Shown in pieces: positions 54,520 to 64,000 of a stretch of DNA of 64,000 bases. The stretch's first letter is position 1. Each line of letters starts with the position of its first letter. The notes below the pieces were generated by a model, which ran no database searches, was not told where the DNA came from, and saw nothing but the letters and a program-made list of their open reading frames with translations. A program made the position numbers and the translations under genes. The DNA lies in contig JAODUO010000080.1 in assembly GCA_025642075.2 (NCBI GenBank), forward strand, positions 62,001 through 126,000, read 5' to 3'. The stretch comes from Ridgeia piscesae (lineage: Eukaryota > Annelida > Polychaeta > Sabellida > Siboglinidae).

Positions 54520-54725
54520 GAAACCTCAGCCGTTTAGGTCAGTAGGCCAGTCTGAGTTGGTTATAGTTTGTTTGTTTACATGTTGGATATAAGGCACTGT
54601 CATAACATTATGCAGCGAGGTAACATTTATGAAGTAAGAGCAATTCATAACATAGCCTTTATGCCATGATAGCTACTTTCAAAACCAAATGTACTACTCA
54701 AGCAGTATTTATGATTACACAACTA

Positions 54726-54810
54726 GTAATTTCTACTCACATCAAGGTTTCAGCCACCATCGGCGGCCTTCAAGTTCATGGTGGCTGAGACGTGGATGTG
54801 AGTAGATTAC
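54726..54810. repeat. 28-bp stem-loop with extended arms
   Basis: Arms 54733-54760 and 54778-54805 pair with three mismatches (CTACTCACATC and CAGCCACCAT are exact). Outer GTAAT/ATTAC extend the stem. The 17-base loop contains CGGCGGCC. Size and shape are compatible with a pre-miRNA or a tiny MITE. Confidence 0.9.
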
Positions 54811-55663
54811 AATAGAAATAAACAGCAGTAGTTCAAGATCATTATTGTGGGTTTGCACAAACACAATAAAGATTTTTAATATGTACCATTTTTTTTTACT
54901 CTGTTCAAACTTTGCACAATTTAATACACATATTTGAACATGTCCTAAAGTACCAATTCACTGCAGTTAGAAACCAGCAGTGGCCCTGTCTTACATACAA
55001 AGCTGTCAACGTAGACGTGGTTCCAAAACAAGACATTCTTTATATGACCCTTTGCCGCCCCATTCTAATCAAAGGCATCAGAGCCACAGGGCAACAAGCT
55101 ATAGGGTAGGGTATACCCTACACTATATAGGGTGTTGACAAGGCTGACTTATGGCTTCCAATCAATAGTAGCATTGTCCCATTACCACCTACACCTGAAT
55201 TTTTTGAATGGGTCCTGGCAAGATCATCTGACCTGGAAACCACAGCAGTATATGGACTAAGCTGATTGCAGATAAGAAAAATCTTATTTATGACAATGCG
55301 TATTGAAAGAAGCTTTGACGGCACTAGATACCTGAGAATTAAGAGAAGACCAACTTTCTAAATATTGAATTTTTATGACGATATCACTTAAAGACAATAC
55401 AAAATAATTTCTTCTTCAGATTTTAAGTGGTAGTATTGGCTATATAGCAAGATATTAGCAGAGTAGCATTAGCTAAGCTAGTACCTAATACTTACTAAAA
55501 GAAATATGTGGATTGGATATGTGATATGTGAAGTATTCATTCTCCAAAGGTTTTGAATCAATTATCTACTCAACTGTGTTGACGATAGCAGTGTGAATAA
55601 TGTCTAAAAATAAATGTACTGATATGTGATAAGAGTTGGCTACATGTAAAGTAAAAAAAAATT

Positions 55664-55740
55664 AGACTTTCGATAAGCCGAAGGCTTCCTTGTCCACACG
55701 CCATCTGAAGCTTCTCACGTTGGGTGGTAATCTTGTTCGA
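55664..55740. repeat. Dispersed repeat, copy 2
   Basis: GACTTTCGATAAGCCGAAGG and, about 36 bases further, GGTGGTAATCTTGTT correspond to 21452-21512 with a longer spacer. Family unknown. Confidence 0.5.
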
Positions 55741-56647
55741 TCTAGTTGGTTTATTCAAGCATGTAGTTCTATTGGAAAAGAAAATCAGTAGCCATTATAG
55801 ATATAGCTATGTCACCATGTGTGTGCAGGCTTGTGAGCGTGTGCATATCTGAGCATGTCCTGTATGAGCGAGAAAACACATACCATGTATGTTATACATC
55901 ATACGCCTGCTTGAACATTAGAGGTGCCTTGATGGCATGATGTATACATTGTCACCTGGATACATACGTAAGTAAGGCACGGTGTCAGTATATTATGGCA
56001 GCTGTTATGTTTAACTAAGAAACATGCTTCTAAGACAGAAATGTTGTAACTCACACAACCGTGTACTTTGGATTGTTTCACAATGGTTTCTAATACGAAC
56101 TAATACATAACAAACTTCACATTAAACTTTATGCACTGATTGACAACGGTTTCTACATGTAAGCACAAATAACACACAGTCAGTCATGTGTCATTTATCC
56201 GCAAAGTTTGGTTCTGGTGGTTTTTGGCTGGATAAACAAAACGTGGGAATTATGAAGACATCGTATTATACATGATATCAAGATGGCTCCCAAACAAAAT
56301 GCGCCGTTCGAGAAACAGCCAGAGTATTGAAGACTGGATGAACGAAACATGACAAACTGTTCGCATTAAACTTTATTTTATATACGTCAATATCTTCGTC
56401 AATAATCTAAAAAAAATTACTTCCTGCTAGTAATTTAACCAGCTGCATTTAAGTACCATATATGATTATATATTGTTGTAAATAATAGACTTGTGCTTAT
56501 AGTTCGAAACATTTAACAATACGTCAATGCCAAGCATGAAAAAGATTGATCTAAAAGTATGTTAGAACTTACAAAGGTTGCTTGCTTTTTACTAATGGCT
56601 AAAAGTACTTCCCCCAGCTGACCTATTCATTAAAAAACCTCACATTT

Positions 56648-56731
56648 CTCTTGGAACTATTCAGCCACACTGCAATTAATACCCAAACAACAGCCATATA
56701 GAAATATATCCACCACTCTCTATAGCCAGTC
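56648..56731 (-). mobile_element. Diverged internal fragment of the same SINE family as at 47.8 kb
   Basis: CTCTTGGAACTATTCAGCC, a GCAATTAAT core and TTTCCACCACT...CTATAGCCAG-like sequence align in order with 47745-47822 in the SINE. Head and central domain are missing, so this is an old truncated copy. Confidence 0.55.
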
Positions 56732-59394
56732 AAGTTTTCACCAAAACATGTGTGACTGTTGATAGTTCTCTTCACTTCCCCATCTTGTGCCTGCCACCAA
56801 AGACACCGGAAAGAGTCGAGATAAGACAGCAATTTATTTGGACAGTTAGACGTAACTTTAGCAACACACGTCTGCACTTATGAAAGCAAAACCGTACCAG
56901 ATGAATGGGATTATCCATGTACCAAGCAACGTCTATCAACACTGAAGTAACCAAAGTCTACCAGAGTCATGTAAACCCTCTCGACACTGGGGTAACACCA
57001 GTACACTGTGACAGGCGTAAGTTACCCTGGACTCGTTATGCATCGGTTCAGTTGAGTGCTCTCAAGAAATCCATTTTAACTGGCACGATGTTTTTGCATT
57101 TATGTGGAAAACATGCAACCCAAAGTTCACGGAGCATAACAATGAATACTGAAAACTAAAATTAGATAATGCATGACACTTATGCTTGATTTTATGCTAA
57201 AGTTTTATATATATAGTCAAAGACTGTTAGCATAAAACAGAAGCTCTGCGACAGTTAACAATGTGTTGAGAAAGTCTTGATGTAGAGACTCAGACAACAT
57301 TAGCCAGGACATTGTAACTGAACATGTTTCATTTCACCACATTGACAGAAGTGTGAACTACATTTCTAATTAATAACAGATAGTTCAGTTCGATCTTTAT
57401 TAGACTTATATTATAGCTGTTTGGCCATTGTAAATTCTGCTGTATAACACACTGCCCTCTGGGATTCACAGAGCAGTCAAACATGTTCAACAATTGGGTA
57501 AATATTGGTTGTGAAAAGTATGTTAAACACCAACTTTTGTGAATGGGAATTAACCTCTACAGGCCTGTGATCTGTGCTTCTGGTCAAATGATATATATTA
57601 ACTTATCACTATCAGATCACTACCACTGTGAGATTGTGATCTCTGCAATTAAGATCTTGACCACAGCAAGATTATGACCCAAATGATGTCACGACCTTGT
57701 GCTAGCTTGAATGAATTGGGAAGTTCGGAATGACCAACAAAATCAGTCTTTTATGGTGCTAATTTTCATGCTCAACCAGGCAGAGGATTCTTTACATCCC
57801 TTTGGGCAGGGAGAAGGCGGACAGACAAGCAAGGGTGTCACGGTTAACCACACAGCCCACATCCTGGGCGGATTGTAGGCAGAACCACACTCCCTTGATG
57901 TGGGATCAGGAATGTGGAAGAGCCAACCACAGGGGTTTATGTCAGATAAAAAATTTGCCTGATAACAATGGCATCTGTGGGGTAGGAGGAGTGATAACTC
58001 AGAAGTCACGTTTTGAGGTTAGGGGATTAGAGCGTCACGCCCTATCAGAGTAGCCCTATGCCTTCGTGGCCGATTTATGCCTTTGCAGTAAGGAAGATGT
58101 AAAACGGTTTTCAATGCGGTAATGCACCTGACAATCTAAATCAACAGCTCTGAGATTTAAAAAAATTAACTTTTATATAAACAAATAAATAAATAAACAA
58201 ACAAATCTATTGATGTGATCGAGAGAGAAACAGCAAGCTATATGTTGGTTCTGAAATGACGTTTCTGCATTGCTGGCATAAAAAAAGCTATTTCCATTAA
58301 CACGAAGTATTTAATTTCTGATTAGATTAATGTTACAAAACACTACAAGATTTTATATACCACCATGTCTGCCTGAACCATGCACCAAGTAATGGACAAT
58401 GACAGCATCACGAAATCCGTAGCACTTACACAAAATCCGTCAATTTTAGTTTAAAGAAAATCAATACAGATTTGTTAGCACAAGCGCACTGTGTGATCCA
58501 TGCAGTGGAAACGACTGGCACAAACAGAGTGGCACATCCCTGGCACATTATCACTGACATGTGATTGTGTCTCATGGTCAATGATGCAGATGTTAGACCA
58601 CTAACATGTCCACTACTAACATACCACAATTGACCTTTGTATTAAACCCCCAGTTTTCGGTCATAAATGCCTTTATTGCATTCTATCAATACATTACCTA
58701 CAGCCCTAACACCATTTCTGAATCACGAGTATGTTATTCATCTGACATTATATTTCAATCATGAAAATTATATTTCCATTTGGTTACAGACATAAATCCA
58801 AGCTGTTAGCATGGAACACAGAAGCAGAGAAAAGGGTCACCTATGCATTTAAATTAAACACACAACGTCTATAGTGAACAAACAAATACCATAGACCAGG
58901 TATTTGTATCTGCCTCGCGTTAATCCATACCAGATGTATCAATCCAAGTCCAACAAGCAAGGAAAGACAATCTGTGACAACCATAACAGTTTAGTTACAG
59001 TTGCATTCACCAGATGGCACTATTGGTTCAGATCCTGGTGGAAGTGACAGACATGTTCCCTTGCTCTCACAGTACCAGCAACCAAACCATACAACAGCAC
59101 TGGGATACTGATCTGGATTACCATAAATTACACATAAAACAGACTTATTGTTTCCACTGGCTGGCCTGGGGCTTGTCTAGCCGAACTGAGTTAGCACTGC
59201 TGTTTATTCTGGTAGTTAGAAACCGTTAATGCAATTACTGTAATTGCGGAATGGCTGCAAGTGATTTGCAACTGGTATGTCTGATATACATTTATAATAT
59301 AACTTTAATGTGATTGTCCACACAGCTGTGCTTTAAAATTCCAACAAACTTTAGAAGGTCACATTATTTTATTATTTTTTATTATATAAGCCAT

Positions 59395-59466
59395 TGTTTC
59401 ATATTGAACAGAGTTCTACTCTGAGTGCCAGTGTCTAAATAAACTTTATCATTATTATTATTAGTA
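59395..59466 (+). mobile_element. Retroelement 3' end (AATAAACTTTATCATTATTATT tail)
   Basis: An AATAAACTTTATC motif runs into an ATT trinucleotide tail, the same design as at 39.65 kb. No body is recognisable upstream. Confidence 0.4.
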
Positions 59467-59627
59467 GTATTTATGGTTTAAATATATTATTTATGCCATG
59501 AAATGTATGAAAATAGTGATGAACAAAAAAATTGTTTAAATCGGAATACATCATTATACAGTGTAGGTTTTTATGCAGGGATGCAAATTACAATTAGTCT
59601 ATCCTTTTTCTATCTCCTTTCTGAGTA

Positions 59628-59901
<274 letters not shown>

Positions 59902-60298
59902 CATCCCCCTAGTTTCCCTGTCCCTACATCTAAATCTACTAAGTTTCATTCAACAAATGCCTGCTGTTAAACGAAGTCTCCCACCACCTATCCATGCATT
60001 CACGTTGCAATAATCATAACAATTACATAATTTAGTAATAATATTTTTATGAGAAATTACCCAATTTGCTACCAGCAAAACAAAACAATTGCATCATTTG
60101 TGTGGCTGAGGATGCTGAAACCACATGGCCAGCTGCTGCTTCTAATTTACACAGTTAATCAGGGAACTAATGCAACTGTTATGTCAGGTAATGTTCTCCT
60201 GAAGTTGACTCAGTGTGTGCTCTCTTCCCATTGACAATGAAGTGCAATCATTTGTATCCACAAGTCTGTCAAACAGGCACACACAGACACATACAAAC

Positions 60299-60360
60299 AG
60301 GCGCATGCGCGCACGCACGCGCGCACAACGCACATGCACACACACACACACACACACACC
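60299..60360. repeat. Alternating purine-pyrimidine block: GCGC/GCAC then (CA)n
   Basis: GCGCATGCGCGCACGCACGC-type sequence is followed by a (CA)n run from about 60336 to 60359. Both halves alternate purine and pyrimidine, the pattern that favours Z-DNA. Confidence 0.9.
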
Positions 60361-60382
60361 CACAGGCATATACAGATGGACC

Positions 60383-61212
60383 GGGAAAGGGACAGGGAAA
60401 GTGAGAGAGGGATAGGGAGATGTGGGGAGAGGGGAGAGGGAGAGAGGAAGAGAGGGGAGAGAGGGAGAGAGGGAGAGAGGAAGAGAGAAGAGAGGAAGAG
60501 AGGAAGAGAGGAAGGGAAAGAGGGAAGAGAGGAAGAGAGGAAGAGAGGAAGAGAGGAAGAGAGGAAGAGAGGAAGAGAGGGAAGAAGAGGGGAGGAGGGA
60601 GGAGAGGAGGAGAAGAGGGAGAGAGGAGGAAGGGGAAGGAGAGAGGGAGAGGGGAGGGAGAGGGGGAGAGAGAGAGGGGAGCGGGAGAGGGAGGAAGGGG
60701 AGGGAGGAAGGGAGGAAGGAAGGAAGGGGAGAGGGAGGAAGGGAAGGGAAAGGAGGGAGAAGGAGAGAGGGGAGAAGGGAGACGGAGAGAGGACAGAAGG
60801 GGAGAGGGAGGGAGAGTGGAGAGAGGGAGAGAGGGAGAGAGGAGAAAAGGGAGAGAGGGAGAGAGGGAGAGAGGGAGAGAGGGAGAGAGGAGAGAGGAGA
60901 GAGGGAGAGAGGGAGAGAGGGAGAGAGGAGAGAAGAGAGGAGAGAGAGGAAGAGAGGAAGGAGAGGGGAGAGGAAGGGAGATAGGTGAGGAGGAGGAGAG
61001 AGAAAGAAAGAAGAGGAAGAGGAGATAGAGAGGAGAATGGATGGGAGAGACGAGAGAGCAGAAAGAAGAGAGAGGAGAAGGAAAATGAGAGGAGAGAGAG
61101 AGGGAGAGAGAGGGAGAGGGAGAGAGGGAGAGAGGAGGAGAGAGGGAGAGAGGGAGAGAGGGAGAGAGGGAGAGAGGAGAGAGGGAGAGAGGGAGAGAGG
61201 GAGAGAGGGAGA
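60383..61212. repeat. Long GA-rich polypurine block (AGAGGG, GGAAGAGA units)
   Basis: About 830 bases almost purely purine on the plus strand, built of GAGAGGGA and GAGAGGAA units with local period changes. It produces long open frames on both strands (up to 366 codons) that consist only of Ser/Leu/Pro or Arg/Glu/Gly and are not genes. Confidence 0.97.
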
Positions 61213-62639
61213 TTATTTTGCATTTCGAATAATTTTCCATTTAAATCACAGAACACAAAACTTTTTGTTATCACATGATCTGCAACAGCTCGCAAACATA
61301 ACCCTATCAAATGCCACCTAATACATGCGCTGTTCTCAACATGTTAACTGGTTCAGTGACAAGCTTGATGACCAAATCCAAAGAGACGAAGGGAACTTAA
61401 TTAATACTTCAACAGAACTACATCAACACCGTCCCTCCCTGGAAACCTTCATAACTACACCCTGCAGTTGTTGGCACCCAACTGATACAAAGGTCACACT
61501 TCCCTGCACTAACCCATCAACTGGTGGAAGTAGTAAACAGCTATCAGAACTAATCACGGAGACACTATAAATACTATAATTTGACAGCAACGTCTGCCAG
61601 TACATTTACAACCATTTCCTCTGAATGATGTTTCACCTATGAGTGGGGGGACTTGACATCAACAGCTTGTGATCACGAATCAACATAAACCACCTCCTCC
61701 CATGAATGCAAGCCGTGATCACATAACCAGAATTATGGTTAGCAACATGAATTTCTGTCAGGTTACCACAGTGTGTGTTATAAGCCCTGGTCCACCTTAA
61801 AGACTTAGTATTGTCCTGGAAGAGATTGACTAATTATTACAGCCAGCCCAGACACACCCCTTGGGAAATGTCAGCCAGGAGGGTTACTCCCACTAAGGCA
61901 GCTGCTCATTAACCTTATGCAACCAGACTATTCAGCTGCTGTTCCCAGCTACCTGGTACCAACAGACAGACTAGTCTACCTGATACAACTAGAATTGATT
62001 ACCCCAGTAAATTTAATCCAAATAAGCAGAAGTATCATATATTCCAATCTGGCCATGGAAGTAATAATTTTGTTCATAAACACCGACATAATTTACCGAA
62101 TACTGATAGTGACTTAATATATGTCAACAACTGCATTTTTGGTCTAATAAAATATTCTGAATTACAATTCAAATGTACGCCAAACTGTCATGATAAATTT
62201 ACAAAAATGAAATTTACACGTTTGTTCACTGCGTGGTAACGTAGCCATCGAATGGGACCCATGTTTCCTTGCTATGTAATTTATTAAGCAAATTGCATCA
62301 GAATAATTCAAAGCTGTAAAATAGTTTAAGACTCATTTCACACTCTTCCCCTGGTGGCAGTTGTGTGACTTTAATTGGAAGAACATTACACTCTCCTAAA
62401 TAATGAAACATGTACTGTACATCTCCATTAGTTGACATAATATTACCTGCAAACTCTGCACTAGACCAGCATGCTAAATAAACAAATTATTTTTTATTTA
62501 TTGCTACACATGTGCAAGTCTTAAAATAAAACATTGCATATGTAAAGTTTCAATAGCCAAACAGACACATGTCAAATGAACGCTGCTTAGTGTTACTTAT
62601 CAGTAGTAATAGAATCGCAGAATTTAAATAACATTTATT

Positions 62640-62735
62640 TTTATTCAGCACCATTCAGCAGACAGTAATCCGAATACATTGCACACTATAAATGCTTTAC
62701 AATAATAATAAATAATAATAATTTTTATTAAAACC
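62640..62735 (-). mobile_element. Retroelement tail fragment (TTTATTATTATTATTGTAAAG type)
   Basis: Read on the minus strand, a TTATTATTATT run is followed by GTAAAGCATTTATAGTG, similar in style to the A/T-rich 3' ends of SINEs and LINEs in marine invertebrates. It is short and could be a simple repeat. Confidence 0.35.
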
Positions 62736-62930
62736 TGTGACAGGCAAGTGATGAGAAGGGACAAAGAGCACACGGTGAAGAGAGAACTGATGACAGACAG
62801 ACAGTGTACCAGGAAGAAGAGAGAAAGGACAACCAACGACCAGGTGGACAGATGCCTGTAAGAGACATGAACGCAGTCGATGCGATAAACATGGAAGAAG
62901 ACCAACAGGCACACCGGCGACCCCACGTGA
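62735..62930 (+). pseudogene. Decayed C-terminal tail of a non-LTR retrotransposon reverse transcriptase (tentative)
   Basis: Pieced across plus frames, the segment gives MRRDKEHTVKREL, then GQPTTRWTDACKR, then RDMNAVDAINMEEDQQAH. This order resembles the end of non-LTR retrotransposon ORF2 proteins, where a basic stretch, a GRPxxRW motif and an acidic-helix segment precede the stop. At least one frameshift separates the parts, so it is not functional. The call rests on motif memory and not on a search. The 27-bp array follows directly and appears to have grown from its end. Confidence 0.4.
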
Positions 62931-63090
62931 CAGGGGAAAGCCAGCGACCCCACACGACAGGGGAAAGCCAGCGACCCCACATGACAGGGGAAAGCCAGCG
63001 ACCCCACATGACAGGGGAAGGCCAGCGACCCCACATGACAGGGGAAAGCCAGAGACCCCACATGGACCCCACATGACGGGAAAGCCAGCT
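62917..63090. repeat. 27-bp tandem repeat (GCGACCCCACATGACAGGGG...), about 6 copies
   Basis: Units of 27 bases, divisible by three, so all frames stay open. One plus frame reads TGESQRPHM repeated. Copies differ by single bases; the last is truncated and partly re-duplicated (CCCCACATG twice near 63055-63075). Confidence 0.95.
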
Positions 63091-64000
63091 AAGAAGAGAG
63101 TGTTATTACAAAAACATAAATCAACTCAAATTAAAGAATACCCAATTTATCCATGTTCAAACATCATCCATCATTCCAATTTATGAAAATACAGACAACT
63201 CTCAGAACTATGAACAAAGAACTGCCTACACAAACTCACTTTTCACTCGGCCTACTGCTGCCTTGTGAATGAACACCGACCACTGACAGCGATATCAATA
63301 ATGTGGCTGGACAAAGCAGCGCAGGAGACAAATCTTGTTGCAACAAATCAGGGAAATGACAAAATGAATGGACCGCAAGGACGTGCTCAGTTGATTGCTG
63401 TCCGTTTCAGGCAGGCAATCAACTCTTGTCAAAAACATGTATGCTATGAAGCCAATCAAATTCACCTCTGTGGCTCTGCCAGTGGTCCAGGAGACTAGGC
63501 ACTTCATCTTTCTCGCTTCTCATTAATCCTGGTTTTCAGTTATGATGAGAGACGTCCTTGAAAGGAACTTGATGCCCACTGTCATGGTATTGTATCGGAC
63601 AAACCATGCTGAGTGCCACAGAAGGGAGAGAAGGAGATGTATGAGCACGTATTGTGATCAAGCATGAAATGAAGCATGGCAGAGTCAGACATTCTGGAGC
63701 CGAGCTTCAATTCCAATTTTTGAATTTAAGTAACATTTCTGGAATATGGAATGGATAAATTTGGCAACAGCAGACATGAACTATGGATCCACATTTATAT
63801 GACTGATATTGAATGAACAAGAGGTTGAGGTTTATTATACACATTTCCACACATTATTTCTGTGAGTCCTCTGTGCTACTCCCTTCACTGACATTTACAT
63901 GACAGTTTTTATCCCAGGCAATATCTTTAGAGTTCCACTTCACTTGTGTAGATAGTACACTAGATCCGCCACGCCAGTAATCCCAAGTGCAATGGGATTA

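Noticed and set aside
57743..58053. Cysteine-protease-like NNGICGVGG segment
   Set aside because: Only a few residues resemble peptidase C1A; the surrounding frame lacks the Cys, His and Asn catalytic motifs.
60210..61310. Reading frame of 366 codons on the minus strand, with others in the same block on both strands
   Set aside because: Composed only of Ser/Leu/Pro or Arg/Glu/Gly from a GA/CT simple repeat; open in several frames at once.
62645..63076. Frames with GSLAFPCHV or TGESQRPHM repeats as a secreted or repeat protein
   Set aside because: 27-bp tandem repeat open on both strands; no signal or gene context.

Overview
This window reads as a piece of a eukaryotic, animal genome. It is AT-rich, the only convincing gene has GT-AG introns, long stretches have no gene, and it is dense in microsatellites, minisatellites and tRNA-derived SINEs. 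The protein and the retroelement tails fit an invertebrate, most likely a lophotrochozoan such as a mollusc; that placement is inference from general resemblance, not from a search.

The one gene I can support is a CAS-family scaffold (p130Cas/BCAR1-like), transcribed leftward on the minus strand. Three coding exons join in phase 0: 26170-26150 (MPETPNE), 14756-14430 (SH3 domain) and 9604-6782 (substrate domain, four-helix serine-rich region, Src-binding region and FAT-like C-terminus, all in one 2.8-kb exon). The model gives 1056 residues. Exon 26203-26150 has its own splice acceptor, so the transcript starts further upstream; a possible 5' UTR exon lies at 50733-50634. The 3' UTR begins at 6781 and its end was not located.

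Layout. 1-6.0 kb: downstream flank with a MITE-like element at 987-1331. 6.0-6.78 kb: probable 3' UTR. 6.78-9.60 kb: last coding exon. 9.6-14.4 kb: intron with a long palindrome at 9841-9956. 14.43-14.76 kb: SH3 exon. 14.9-16.36 kb: 49-bp minisatellite with about 30 copies. 19.3-19.86 kb: polypurine microsatellite. 21.4 kb: perfect 20-bp hairpin. 26.15-26.20 kb: first recognised coding exon. 26.2-64 kb: no recognisable coding gene. This last part holds GCAGT, AT, CT, CA and GA repeats, a 28-bp array, a second long hairpin at 54.7 kb, a full-length SINE at 47.6-47.96 kb, other retroelement remnants, and a 27-bp coding-phase repeat next to a decayed non-LTR reverse transcriptase tail at 62.7-63.1 kb.

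I found no operon, CRISPR array, toxin system or other clearly new multi-gene system. The most interesting signals are the CAS protein's own architecture (extra SH3 ligands, Gln/Pro-rich insert, single-exon substrate domain) and several strong secondary-structure elements in non-coding DNA.
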